A stretch of 64,000 bases of DNA from Algoriphagus halophilus (GTDB lineage Bacteria; Bacteroidota; Bacteroidia; Cytophagales; Cyclobacteriaceae): assembly GCF_900129785.1 (NCBI RefSeq), contig NZ_FSRC01000002.1:1063894-1127893 (forward strand). Direction: 5' to 3'. Positions within the stretch are counted from its first letter, which is position 1, and each line of letters begins with the position of its first letter. A program made the position numbers and the translations under genes. The notes below the pieces were generated by a model. The model had not been told where the DNA came from and made no database searches. It saw nothing but the letters and a program-made list of their open reading frames with translations. Of this stretch, positions 1-8,478 are shown one piece after another.

Positions 1-118
1 CTAAACCTACGAGTCTGAAAGGGTCATTAACTTTGAAAAATCTAAGCAAGATGTCTGGAAAATTGAGTTAGTATTGGGTAGTCTAAGCCCGAAATTAAAG
101 GTTGCCCAACTATTTCGC

Positions 119-126
119 TAAATTTG
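119..126 (+). promoter_or_regulatory. Candidate -7 box upstream of rbfA
   Basis: The sequence TAAATTTG matches the Bacteroidota -7 consensus TANNTTTG and lies 17 bases before the rbfA ATG. No convincing -33 TTTG is seen at the usual 19-21 base spacing, so this is a motif match only. Confidence 0.3.
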
Positions 127-143
127 TACCACAAATACTTCAC

Positions 144-527
144 ATGGAAAGTAAAAGACAACAAAAATACGCCAAATTGATCCAAAAAGAGCTTGGAGAT
201 ATCTTTCAAAAAGACGCCAAGCATCTTGTAGGGAAAGCAATGATCACCATCACTCACGTTTTGGTCAGCCCTGACTTGGGCTTTGCAAAAGTATATTTAA
301 GCTTTTTGCTCACTGATCCAGATGCTACCTACAAGCTGATCAACCAACATAAAAAAGAAATCAGGCATCAATTGGCCAAAAGAATCGGAAAGTCAGTCCG
401 CATTATTCCTGAGATCGCATTTTTCCCGGATGACTCTGCTTCCTATGCGCAGCATATGGACAAGGTCATTTCTGATTTGAATATTCCGGAAGCTCCAGAA
501 GAGGAAGACGAAGATTCAGAGGATTAA
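144..527 (+). CDS. rbfA: 30S ribosome-binding factor A (RbfA)
   Basis: A protein of 127 residues when started at the ATG at 144. A start 42 bases further upstream would overlap the -7-like box at 119-126 and add residues that do not resemble the family. The sequence begins MESKRQQKYAKLIQKEL and carries the KH-like fold pattern of RbfA (ITHVLVSPDLGFAKVYLSF, then RIIPEIAFFPDDS), followed by a short acidic tail. In the family, RbfA binds free 30S subunits and helps 16S rRNA 5' end maturation, especially in the cold. The next gene, an FtsX-type permease, starts 12 bases after the stop in the same frame, so the two are probably co-transcribed. Length is normal for the family. Confidence 0.9.
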   Translation: MESKRQQKYAKLIQKELGDIFQKDAKHLVGKAMITITHVLVSPDLGFAKVYLSFLLTDPDATYKLINQHKKEIRHQLAKRIGKSVRIIPEIAFFPDDSASYAQHMDKVISDLNIPEAPEEEDEDSED

Positions 528-539
528 TTCTTAAGGCTA

Positions 540-1766
540 TTGACACTTAGTTTCTTTATAGCGCGCCGATATTTTCGCAGTAAGAAAAAGCGGAACTTTA
601 TCACGATCCTGTCCACCATTTCTATGGTAGGAGTAGCCGTGGGTACCATGGCATTGGTAATTGTGATGTCGGTGTTTAATGGCTTGGAGGATTTAATTCG
701 AGGTCTTTTTGCCAGTTTTGATGCGGAATTAAAGATAGAAGCTGCAGAGGGGAAAAGTTTTGAAGTAACCGAAGACTGGTTAGATAGTATTCGATCTCTG
801 GAGGGAGTGGAGGTATTGACCGAGGTGATAGAAGACAATGCCTTGTTTGATTACAATGGGAATCAAATTGTGGCAAGATTGAAAGGAGTCTCAGACAATT
901 TCTTGGACCAAGGCAGGTTTAAAAATGGCTATTTTTGGGGAGATACTACCTTGGGGACGGATTTAAGACCTGCTGCGATTTTAGGCAGGGGGGTTGGCTT
1001 TTTCCTTTCAGTCAATTTGAATGATGTGATCGTCCCATTAAAAGTTTTCTACCCCAAAGCTCCTAGGTCGGCCGCTACCATTGATCCCAATCAATTGTAT
1101 TCCTCGGCGATTCTGGACCCAGTTGCCTTTTTCAGTATAGAGCGACAGTTTGATGATGAGTATGTCATTGCACCACTGGAATTCGCAAAAAATCTATTGA
1201 ATTATGGAAATAGAAGGACCTCCTTGGAAATTAAAGTGGAGGAAAGCCATTCTATCAATTCGATACAATCAAGCTTAAAGGAATTGCTAGGTCCTCGATT
1301 TCTAGTCAAAAATACGGATGAGCAACATGCGGGATTATTGAGAACTGTGAAGCTAGAAAAGCTTTTCGTCTTTCTCACTTTGACCTTTATTTTGGCCATT
1401 GCCTCATTTAATATCTTTTTTTCATTGAGTATGCTGGCCATTGAGAAGAAAAAAGATATTGCCGTTTTAAAAGCCATGGGAGCTCCTGATAAATTGATCA
1501 GTAGAATTTTCCTGAAACAAGGTGCCTTGATTGCATTGAGTGGAGCAATTATCGGATTGATTTTGGGTTTTTTGATTTGTCTGGCTCAGGAAAAATTCGG
1601 ATTGGTTTCCTTGGGAATTTCATCGGCAGTAATCGATTCTTATCCAGTAAAAATAGCCTGGACAGACTTTATTTGGATTAGCTTAGCTGTTATTGGAATT
1701 ACTTTATTAGCAAGCTATCGACCCGCATTTATTGCTTCCAAAGTGGACACGGTAAAGGAACTTTGA
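540..1766 (+). CDS. LolC/LolE-type ABC transporter permease (FtsX domain)
   Basis: A 408-residue membrane protein. The first plausible start is a TTG at 540; a stop lies immediately upstream in frame (the rbfA stop). The layout is that of LolC/E and MacB-like permeases: an N-terminal membrane segment after FIARRYFRSKKKRNFITILS (about residues 5-45), a long periplasmic region (about 50-270), then three hydrophobic segments in the C-terminal FtsX domain (about 275-400) with the typical motif AIEKKKDIAVLKAMGA. Members of the family extract lipoproteins from the inner membrane or export peptides. No ATPase gene is adjacent, so the partner must be elsewhere. Lipoprotein sorting is an inference from family membership. 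Confidence 0.8.
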   Translation: MTLSFFIARRYFRSKKKRNFITILSTISMVGVAVGTMALVIVMSVFNGLEDLIRGLFASFDAELKIEAAEGKSFEVTEDWLDSIRSLEGVEVLTEVIEDNALFDYNGNQIVARLKGVSDNFLDQGRFKNGYFWGDTTLGTDLRPAAILGRGVGFFLSVNLNDVIVPLKVFYPKAPRSAATIDPNQLYSSAILDPVAFFSIERQFDDEYVIAPLEFAKNLLNYGNRRTSLEIKVEESHSINSIQSSLKELLGPRFLVKNTDEQHAGLLRTVKLEKLFVFLTLTFILAIASFNIFFSLSMLAIEKKKDIAVLKAMGAPDKLISRIFLKQGALIALSGAIIGLILGFLICLAQEKFGLVSLGISSAVIDSYPVKIAWTDFIWISLAVIGITLLASYRPAFIASKVDTVKEL

Positions 1767-1873
1767 GAGACCTGGTTTCTTCAATATAAATTAATCCTGT
1801 TTAATCAATTGAAAATCAAGGTGTACTAATGAATTTTCAAGGCTTGTAAAAAAGAGGATCAAAAAAATCGTGT

Positions 1874-1881
1874 TATTTTTG
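1874..1881 (+). promoter_or_regulatory. Candidate -7 box for the coiled-coil membrane protein
   Basis: TATTTTTG matches TANNTTTG and lies about 60 bases before the ATG at 1943 in a 176-base gap after the permease gene. No clear -33 element is visible. Confidence 0.3.
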
Positions 1882-1942
1882 CCACGAGGCATGTTTATTG
1901 AAGCCCCGATGTCAATCCCCCAATTTGTAAATTAAATACCCA

Positions 1943-2545
1943 ATGTTAAAAGTATTGACCCTTTGTAGTTTGATGATGTTGTTTGTAGGACTTGGAAATC
2001 TAACTCAAGCACAAGACAGTTCTTCAGATCAGGGATCTCTAAACGGTGGCACGATCGATAGCCAGTTTGATTATATCTACAATGTATCCAATAATTACCA
2101 AGAATATAAGGTAGTTAAACGGACAAATCTGGACAGGTTAAAGTCCAATATTTTGGATTCCATGAGAACCATGAGACAGGAAGTGTTTGATCTTAAAACA
2201 CAGATTTCCAGTCAAAAAGACTCAATTGGCACCATGAATACGGTACTATTGCAAGCAGAGGCAGATAAAGAAGAAGCCATTGCTGCCAAAGACAATTTCA
2301 CCTTTTTTGGTATTGGCATTCACAAAGGAGTATATAGTTCTATGATGTGGCTATTGGTGGCAATCTTGGCGGTTGCCCTTGCATTTTTCTCCATGCAATA
2401 CTTGAGAAGCTTTAAAAAAATCAAGAAAGCCCAAAAGGATTTGGCGGAAGTTCAAGAAGAATTTGACTCCCACAGAAAAAACACCTTAGAACGCGAACGA
2501 AAGTTAAAACGTGAATTGGTTGATGCTCAGATGGGCAAAAAGTAG
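1943..2545 (+). CDS. Secreted/membrane coiled-coil protein of unknown function
   Basis: A protein of 200 residues. Residues 1-23 look like a signal peptide ending at QAQ. Residues 60-110 are a charged heptad-like helix with many Q, E, D and K. Residues about 130-150 (GVYSSMMWLLVAILAVALAF) form one strong transmembrane segment, followed by a second charged helix (about 155-200). This predicts a periplasmic coiled coil, one membrane span and a cytosolic coiled coil. I recall similar Bacteroidota proteins being labelled tRNA (guanine-N1)-methyltransferase; nothing in this sequence supports that (no SPOUT fold motifs, no SAM site). Function is unknown. It has its own candidate -7 box and a strong terminator. 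Confidence 0.75.
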   Translation: MLKVLTLCSLMMLFVGLGNLTQAQDSSSDQGSLNGGTIDSQFDYIYNVSNNYQEYKVVKRTNLDRLKSNILDSMRTMRQEVFDLKTQISSQKDSIGTMNTVLLQAEADKEEAIAAKDNFTFFGIGIHKGVYSSMMWLLVAILAVALAFFSMQYLRSFKKIKKAQKDLAEVQEEFDSHRKNTLERERKLKRELVDAQMGKK

Positions 2546-2578
2546 AAAAATCCTACACAATGAATTTTGACCTTCCAA

Positions 2579-2621
2579 TGGGTTAAAAACTGAGTTTTCC
2601 GGTTTTTAACCCATTTTTTTT
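2579..2621 (+). terminator. Rho-independent terminator
   Basis: A perfect 12-bp stem (2579-2590 with 2602-2613), an 11-base loop and a run of eight T. It closes the transcript of the coiled-coil protein. Confidence 0.85.
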
Positions 2622-2678
2622 GGTTTCCTTGTAATTTGAAAATCAAATAGGATCTTTTTGTAGTCTTTTGATGCATAT

Positions 2679-3815
2679 ATGAAATTTCGGGATTTTGAGG
2701 TAATAGTAATCGGCTTGGGAGCAGTAGGATCTGCAACCCTTTTCCAACTTTCAAAAGCTGGAGTTTCTGTTTTGGGAATTGATCGTTTTGATCCTCCACA
2801 CCATTTTGGATCTTCCCATGGCGAAACCCGAATCACAAGATTGGCAGTAGGGGAGTCGGATGCTTATGTTCCTATGGTCAAACGATCTCATGAAATATGG
2901 AGAGAAATCGAGTCGATTTCAGGAAACTCTATTTTTACGGAATGTGGAGGTGTTTTATTGGATTCAGGAAAAACGCCATGGGCCAAACATGGAGTGGAAG
3001 GTTTTTTTAAGAACACCGTTACCATAGCCGATCAATTTGGGATTGCACACCAAATGATGTCCTCTGATCAATTGAAAATGAAATACCCATTATTTCAACT
3101 TGAGGAAGAAGGAACTGCCTATTTTGAATATTCTGCGGGGTACTTAAAACCTGAAGAAGCCATTCGGGTCCAAATCAATCTTGCTGAAATGAATGGAGCC
3201 ATTGTTTTGAGAAATAGTCCAGTACTTCAGGTGAAGAAACGGTCTGATTCAAAAGTTCAAGTAGAATTAGAGGGTGAAAGTTTGGTAGCAGATGTAGTGA
3301 TCAATTGTACCGGAGGTTGGATCAAAGATTTCTTATCTCAGGCCGGCCGTTCCAATTTAAAAATATGCAGGCAATTACTCCATTGGGTAAAAATTGACCA
3401 AGAGGATTGGAAAGACTATCCGGTTTTTATGTGGGGTCATGGTCCGAATCCAGAGGATTTTATCTATGGCTTTCCTAGTTTAGATGGGGTGTCTATAAAG
3501 ATGGCAACCGAATCATTTGAAGCCGTGGACCATCCTGACCAAATCATTAGAGAAGTTGGAGAGGAGGAGCAGCAAAGGTTCTGGAAGGAACAAGTTGAAC
3601 CGAGGTTTGGCGGGTTGAAACCAGAGTTTTTGAAATCTGAAGTATGCTTTTACACAGTGACTAAGGATGCGAAATTTATCATCCAGAAAAATGTGGATAA
3701 TGAACGTGAGTGGATGGTATCTGCATGCTCGGGACATGGGTTCAAACATTCCGCGGCCTTGGGAGAATATTTGGCAGATAGGGTCTTGCAAAGGACTCCT
3801 CGTTTCATTTTATAA
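2679..3815 (+). CDS. FAD-dependent sarcosine / N-methyl-tryptophan oxidase family protein
   Basis: 378 residues, the usual length of monomeric sarcosine oxidase (MSOX) and N-methyl-tryptophan oxidase (SolA). The N-terminus has the dinucleotide-binding GLGAVGSA motif (G12-x-G14-x-x-G17), then the GSSHGETRITR stretch seen in MSOX. Cys323 in SEVCFYTVTKD aligns with the cysteine that covalently binds FAD in MSOX. The C-terminal SACSGHGFKHSAALGE is the second typical FAD-contact motif. Family members oxidatively demethylate secondary N-methyl amino acids to formaldehyde and H2O2. The real substrate cannot be read from the sequence. It is transcribed alone, between a terminator and the next promoter-like box. 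Confidence 0.85.
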   Translation: MKFRDFEVIVIGLGAVGSATLFQLSKAGVSVLGIDRFDPPHHFGSSHGETRITRLAVGESDAYVPMVKRSHEIWREIESISGNSIFTECGGVLLDSGKTPWAKHGVEGFFKNTVTIADQFGIAHQMMSSDQLKMKYPLFQLEEEGTAYFEYSAGYLKPEEAIRVQINLAEMNGAIVLRNSPVLQVKKRSDSKVQVELEGESLVADVVINCTGGWIKDFLSQAGRSNLKICRQLLHWVKIDQEDWKDYPVFMWGHGPNPEDFIYGFPSLDGVSIKMATESFEAVDHPDQIIREVGEEEQQRFWKEQVEPRFGGLKPEFLKSEVCFYTVTKDAKFIIQKNVDNEREWMVSACSGHGFKHSAALGEYLADRVLQRTPRFIL

Positions 3816-3877
3816 GTAGAATTTTATTCTGGGAAAGGGAATTCTAAAATCTGGGAGGATATACTTCCAAAAACTCT

Positions 3878-3885
3878 TACTTTTG
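3878..3885 (+). promoter_or_regulatory. Candidate -7 box for the ABC exporter
   Basis: TACTTTTG matches TANNTTTG and lies 25 bases before the ATG at 3911. A -33 element is not obvious. Confidence 0.35.
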
Positions 3886-3910
3886 TCTGTTCAATTACCA
3901 AGAAAGTCTA

Positions 3911-5701
3911 ATGGCAAAACAAAGAGGCACTGCTTTGGAAGAGCACGAAAAGAGGAAGTTGTCAAAGCAGAATTTAGAAAAGATCGGAACCATATTCCGT
4001 TTTTTAATGCCCTACAAATGGGCATTTATTTTGGGTTTGGTGTTCCTGCTCTTTTCTTCTTTAACTTTATTGACGTTTCCATTTGTTGCTGGTAAGCTCA
4101 TTGACGCTGCTCAAGGCACAGAATGGATTGTCTCAGATATTAATTCCATAGCGCTTATACTCGTTGGGATTTTAGCTGTCCAGAGTATTTTTTCTTTCTT
4201 TCGGGTTTGGTTATTTGCATTGGTTTCTGAGCGTTCCATGCGGGATATAAGATTGGCTTTGTATTCTAGGATGGTACGTTTGCCCATGAAGTTTTTCGAT
4301 ACCCGAAGAACCGGAGAGCTGATTTCAAGGATCACTTCGGATGTAAGTTTGCTTCAAGATACTTTTTCAGTTACGCTGGCAGAGTTTTTCAGACAGATTA
4401 TCACCTTGATAGCTGGAGTGGCATTTCTATTAATTAATACACCGAAGCTTACTTTATTCATGCTGGGCACATTCCCTGTATTGGTGTTGATAGCGATGGT
4501 ATTTGGGAAGTTTATCAGAAAACTTTCAAAGAAAACCCAAGATGAATTGGCTGCTGCCAACGTGATCGTAGAAGAAACCTTACAGTCCATCAGCACGGTC
4601 AAGTCTTTTGTTGGTGAAGTATATGAATCTGCTCGCTACGGGAAAGGATTGAATTCTGTAGTAGGAGTAGCTTTGAGACAAGCCAAATACAGAGGAGCAT
4701 TTATCTCATTCATCATCTTTGCTTTGTTCGGCGGGATTGTAGCCGTGATGTGGTATGGGGCAAGCCTAGTGGGTTCAGGTGATATGAGTGTAGGTGAGCT
4801 GGTTTCATTTGTCTTGTATACCACGTTTATCGGAGGATCTATTGCAGGATTAGGGGATATCTATGGTCAGGTCCAAAAGGCCATTGGATCTTCTGAAAGG
4901 GTGCTGGAGATTTTGGAAGAGGAGGCAGAACAAGTAGGAGGGGATGTTGCCTTGAATTTCCAGGGAAAGATCGATTTCCAAAACGTGCAGTTCCATTATC
5001 CTACCAGACCAGAAGTAGAAGTTTTAAAGAGCCTAAGTTTCCATGTCAATCCAGGAGAAAAAGTAGCTTTGGCAGGACATTCAGGGGCAGGAAAATCCAC
5101 GATTATTCAATTGCTTCTTCGATTCTATGATATCCAAAATGGTCAAATTCTGGTGGATGATAAAAATATCACCAATTGGGACCTACAAGCACTAAGAAGC
5201 AAGGTAGGGATGGTTCCTCAAGAAGTTCTTTTGTTTGGCGGCTCGATCCGTGAGAATATCTCCTATGCAAAGCCAAATGCGACAGAAGCTGAAATTATGG
5301 AGGCAGCCAAGAAGGCAAACGCTTGGCAGTTTATCAGTCAATTCCCAGAGGGATTAGATACCTTGGTAGGAGAACGTGGAGTGAAACTATCCGGAGGACA
5401 GAGACAGCGGGTGGCAATTGCAAGAGCGATATTAAAGGATCCATCCATTTTGATTTTGGATGAGGCTACCTCCTCTTTAGATGCAGAATCCGAGTCGCTT
5501 GTTCAAGAAGCCTTGGATGAATTAATGAAAGGCAGAACGACCATCATTATTGCCCATAGACTGGCTACCATCAGAAAAGTGGATAGGATCTACGTGTTGA
5601 AAGACGGAGAAATTATTGAGGAAGGAAATCACCAGGATTTGATTACCAAAGATGAGGGCTTTTATGCCAATTTGGTACGTCTTCAGTTCGCGGAAAATTA
5701 A
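3911..5701 (+). CDS. ABC exporter, fused membrane and ATPase domains (MsbA/BmrA-like)
   Basis: A half-transporter of 596 residues. The transmembrane domain (about 30-330) shows six hydrophobic segments with the usual coupling-helix motif RLPMKFFDTRRTGELISRI. The nucleotide-binding domain (about 350-590) has Walker A GHSGAGKST at 389-397, signature LSGGQ at 493-497 and Walker B ILILDE ending at D517/E518, with the switch histidine in IIAHRLATI. It should work as a homodimer exporting lipid, drug or peptide. A role in lipid A flipping, as for MsbA, is possible but cannot be told apart from a multidrug exporter by sequence alone. No motif is missing. Confidence 0.85.
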   Translation: MAKQRGTALEEHEKRKLSKQNLEKIGTIFRFLMPYKWAFILGLVFLLFSSLTLLTFPFVAGKLIDAAQGTEWIVSDINSIALILVGILAVQSIFSFFRVWLFALVSERSMRDIRLALYSRMVRLPMKFFDTRRTGELISRITSDVSLLQDTFSVTLAEFFRQIITLIAGVAFLLINTPKLTLFMLGTFPVLVLIAMVFGKFIRKLSKKTQDELAAANVIVEETLQSISTVKSFVGEVYESARYGKGLNSVVGVALRQAKYRGAFISFIIFALFGGIVAVMWYGASLVGSGDMSVGELVSFVLYTTFIGGSIAGLGDIYGQVQKAIGSSERVLEILEEEAEQVGGDVALNFQGKIDFQNVQFHYPTRPEVEVLKSLSFHVNPGEKVALAGHSGAGKSTIIQLLLRFYDIQNGQILVDDKNITNWDLQALRSKVGMVPQEVLLFGGSIRENISYAKPNATEAEIMEAAKKANAWQFISQFPEGLDTLVGERGVKLSGGQRQRVAIARAILKDPSILILDEATSSLDAESESLVQEALDELMKGRTTIIIAHRLATIRKVDRIYVLKDGEIIEEGNHQDLITKDEGFYANLVRLQFAEN

Positions 5702-5769
5702 GTTTCAAAAGAAAGTTTGTCTTTTGTCATCCAAGGATGGCTCCGTTTCGTAATTCTTCAAAAAAAAGT

Positions 5770-6558
5770 ATGAGTACTCCGCTTGAAAGACTAATTCAAT
5801 CTGTTCAGATCGAACGAGAAATCTTATTAGATCATCCTATTTATAAAGACCTAACTAGCCTGGAAGATTTTCATATTTTCATGAAGTACCATGTATTTGC
5901 AGTTTGGGACTTTATGAGTTTGTTAAAATCCTTGCAAGTTAAATTGACGGGAATCAATCTTCCTTGGGTCCCTGCTTCAGACCCGATGATTGCCAGACTT
6001 ATCAATGATATTGTCTTGGCAGAAGAGAGTGATGAAGATGGTGAAGGAGGGTATTGTAGCCATTTTGAGCTCTATTTGCGAGCAATGAAAGAAGCAGGAG
6101 CAGAAACCTATGACATTGATTTGATGCTGCAAAAGCTGAAATCTGGAGCTGATTTTTTAGAAGCGATGGAGGAAGTTCAATTACCTGTCTTTGTAAGGAC
6201 TTTCCTGAAATTGAATTATGAAATGGTAACTAAAGGGAAACCTCACGAAGTTGCGGCTTCCTTTACTTTGGGAAGGGAAGATTTGATTCCTGATTTATTC
6301 CGAAAACTAGTGGATGAATTAGTGAAAAATCAACCTGAGAAATTGAAGACCCTTTCCTTTTATTTTGATCGGCATATCCATTTGGATGAGGAGGAACATG
6401 GACCTTTGGCTTGGAGAATGGTAAGTCTTTTAATGGGAGATGATCCCAAGAAGTTTGAAGAATCCGAAAAAGCGGCAAGGGAAGCGTTGCAGGCAAGAAA
6501 AGTCCTTTGGGATGGAATCCATCGTTCTATCAAAGAAAAAAAATACGAATTGATTTAA
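5770..6558 (+). CDS. DUF3050 family protein (heme-oxygenase-like fold)
   Basis: 262 residues from the ATG at 5770 (MSTPLERLIQSVQIEREILLD). An ATG 33 bases upstream is also open but adds a low-complexity FRNSSKKS stretch. The sequence matches my knowledge of DUF3050: an all-helical protein with HPIYKDL, FMKYHVFAVWDFMSLLKSLQ and DRHIHLDEEEHGPLA. The conserved His and Glu residues in these motifs suggest a metal site, as in other heme-oxygenase/TenA-like folds. Function is not established. The gene starts 68 bases after the ABC exporter, so it could share its transcript. Confidence 0.75.
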   Translation: MSTPLERLIQSVQIEREILLDHPIYKDLTSLEDFHIFMKYHVFAVWDFMSLLKSLQVKLTGINLPWVPASDPMIARLINDIVLAEESDEDGEGGYCSHFELYLRAMKEAGAETYDIDLMLQKLKSGADFLEAMEEVQLPVFVRTFLKLNYEMVTKGKPHEVAASFTLGREDLIPDLFRKLVDELVKNQPEKLKTLSFYFDRHIHLDEEEHGPLAWRMVSLLMGDDPKKFEESEKAAREALQARKVLWDGIHRSIKEKKYELI

Positions 6559-6562
6559 AGAA

Positions 6563-7234
6563 TTAGCCCAGATTATGGGCAGATAGAGATTTGACCATTC
6601 CAAACATCTTTTCTTTATAAATCGATGCACCTGGAAATAGGTTTCTCATTCCTTTTTCATCCAGTAATAAAATCTCATCCAAATATTGTTGGGCATCTCG
6701 TTCATCCCATTTGCGAAGCCGGCTCAACCTCGTTTTGGTAAGTATGGGAAAGATGATGGACTTCGGCATATATTGTGCAAAAGGGATTGCATAATGTGCC
6801 TCTATGGGGAAGTATTTGTTGGGTGTTTGAATAAAAAAAGTCTTTCCTACCCGTTGGATTTCATTGGCCATTTTCACTTGATTTTCCCAGGTATACACGT
6901 GCTCGATTACCGAATTTGAAAATACCAGATCAAAGCTTTGGTCTTCAAATTCTGGCATACAAGTGGCATCTCCAACTACACTTTTCAACCCAGGCTGCTC
7001 TACCTTTTCTTTGGTCAAATTCAGAAGGGTAATTTCTACCTGAGGCATTTTAGGTAGGGAACTGTTTTTCCAGAAATAGTCAGTACCCCCTACATCCAAA
7101 ATTTTTATGGATTCGGAAGTTTTAAAATGAGAGAAGAAAAGGGCTTCAAAAACTTGCTGCCTTTTATTTCTAAGTTTTGCTCCTAAAGAATTGGGATTAT
7201 CTGATGCAGCAAATAAATCGGTAATAAAACTCAT
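6563..7234 (-). CDS. Class I SAM-dependent methyltransferase
   Basis: 223 residues from the ATG at 7234 (MSFITDLFAASDN). The frame is open to 7276, but a TACTTTTG box at 7281-7274 would place the RNA start after that upstream codon, so the shorter form is preferred. Motif I is IKILDVGGTDYFW, and SFDLVFSNSVIEHV is the post-II acidic/aromatic motif of Methyltransf_11-type enzymes. Its substrate is unknown; the fold is common in glycan and small-molecule modification. It converges with the DUF3050 gene, ending 4 bases past it. Confidence 0.75.
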   Translation of the reverse strand: MSFITDLFAASDNPNSLGAKLRNKRQQVFEALFFSHFKTSESIKILDVGGTDYFWKNSSLPKMPQVEITLLNLTKEKVEQPGLKSVVGDATCMPEFEDQSFDLVFSNSVIEHVYTWENQVKMANEIQRVGKTFFIQTPNKYFPIEAHYAIPFAQYMPKSIIFPILTKTRLSRLRKWDERDAQQYLDEILLLDEKGMRNLFPGASIYKEKMFGMVKSLSAHNLG

Positions 7235-7273
7235 AAATTGCTCGGGTGAGCGTTTTCGGAAAACAATTAAGCC

Positions 7274-7281
7274 CAAAAGTA
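7274..7281 (-). promoter_or_regulatory. Candidate -7 box for the minus-strand methyltransferase
   Basis: Reads TACTTTTG on the minus strand (TANNTTTG). It lies 39 bases upstream of the ATG at 7234 and overlaps the alternative start at 7276, so it helps choose the start. Confidence 0.3.
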
Positions 7282-7468
7282 ATCAGCCTAGGTGATTCTT
7301 TTCTTAATTTTTTCCAATTAGATTGATTTTTGTCGAATATAAGTGATTCTATAAACAGATTTTTTGCCAAATAGGTTAAGTTGGCTCTAATCTGTCAAGA
7401 TTTTTAAAAAAAAATCCCAATCGGAATCGAAAACTGAAAAGGTTCTCTTTTTAGCTTAAGAATTCGGC

Positions 7469-7476
7469 TAGTTTTG
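7469..7476 (+). promoter_or_regulatory. Candidate -7 box in the 7277-7566 gap
   Basis: TAGTTTTG matches TANNTTTG, about 90 bases before the ATG at 7567. The gap is otherwise AT-rich with no ORF that looks coding. Confidence 0.3.
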
Positions 7477-7566
7477 TCTTTGGTTAGAATTTAGTTGTTA
7501 TCAAGCAATTTGCTGTACCCAACTATGGGCGAACAGGTATTCAACCAGAACACAGAGACTATTTGA

Positions 7567-8478
7567 ATGGAGAAATGTAAATTTTGTGGTTCTTCGGAAC
7601 AATTGGAGTTCAATGCAAAAGAACAGATGTTTGGAATAGGCGAAGCATTTGTTTACAAGGAATGTAAATCTTGTGGTTCTTTACAATTAGCAACAGTCCC
7701 TTCGGATATGTCTCCTTATTATAGTGGAGGTTATTATTCATTTCAGGAGCTTGTGCCTTCCAGTTCTCTGAAAAATTTGTTCAAAACCCTTCGTCTGAAA
7801 GCTTTCTTTTTAATTGGAAGGAAAGAATTTGAACCCACCTATGGGTATTGGTTGAAGAAATTAAAGCCGAAATTTTCGGATCGCATTGCCGATATCGGGT
7901 GTGGAAACGGTCAACTCCTTTATGAACTTTTTGCCTCTGGTTATCAGGATTTACATGGGTTTGATCCCTTTATGAGCCAAGAAAAAGTGATCTCTCCTAA
8001 CCTTACCTTATGGAAAAAAACCATCGAGGAATCAGAGATGCAATTTGACTTGATCATGATGCATCATTCATTCGAGCATATGTCGGATCCCTTGGAGATT
8101 TTGAATTCTTGCTTTGAAAAGCTTCAATCCGGCGGTAAACTACTAATAAGAACACCTGTTTCTGATGCTCAAGTTTGGAAAGAGGAGCGCGCATTTTGGG
8201 TTCAACTGGATGCTCCAAGGCATTTGATTATACCCTCTATCAAAGGATTCGAGTTGGTCTCAAAAAAAGTAGGGTTTGAATTGAAAGAGGTCGAATTTGA
8301 TTCTACTGATTTTCAGTTTTGGGGAACCGAGTTATACAAACGGGGGCTTCCTCTTGACCCAGAGCTAGTTTCGAATGAATTTTCAAAAGAGGAATTTGAG
8401 GAATATCAAAAAAAAGCCCTCTATTATAATCAAGAGGGCTTGGGAGATCAGGTATGTTTTTATTTAACCAAACCTTAA
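7567..8478 (+). CDS. Methyltransferase with N-terminal zinc-ribbon-like motif
   Basis: A protein of 303 residues. The N-terminus has two CxxC pairs (C4, C7 and C33, C36) that likely bind zinc, then a SAM-dependent methyltransferase domain with motif I IADIGCGNGQLLYEL (about residue 101-115) and the acidic motif FDLIMMHHSFEHM. This architecture is typical of the C-methyltransferase/Methyltransf_23 proteins found among sugar and surface-polymer genes, but there is no such cluster here. The target is unknown. Its stop overlaps the stop of the convergent stress-protein gene through a shared TTAA. Confidence 0.75.
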   Translation: MEKCKFCGSSEQLEFNAKEQMFGIGEAFVYKECKSCGSLQLATVPSDMSPYYSGGYYSFQELVPSSSLKNLFKTLRLKAFFLIGRKEFEPTYGYWLKKLKPKFSDRIADIGCGNGQLLYELFASGYQDLHGFDPFMSQEKVISPNLTLWKKTIEESEMQFDLIMMHHSFEHMSDPLEILNSCFEKLQSGGKLLIRTPVSDAQVWKEERAFWVQLDAPRHLIIPSIKGFELVSKKVGFELKEVEFDSTDFQFWGTELYKRGLPLDPELVSNEFSKEEFEEYQKKALYYNQEGLGDQVCFYLTKP

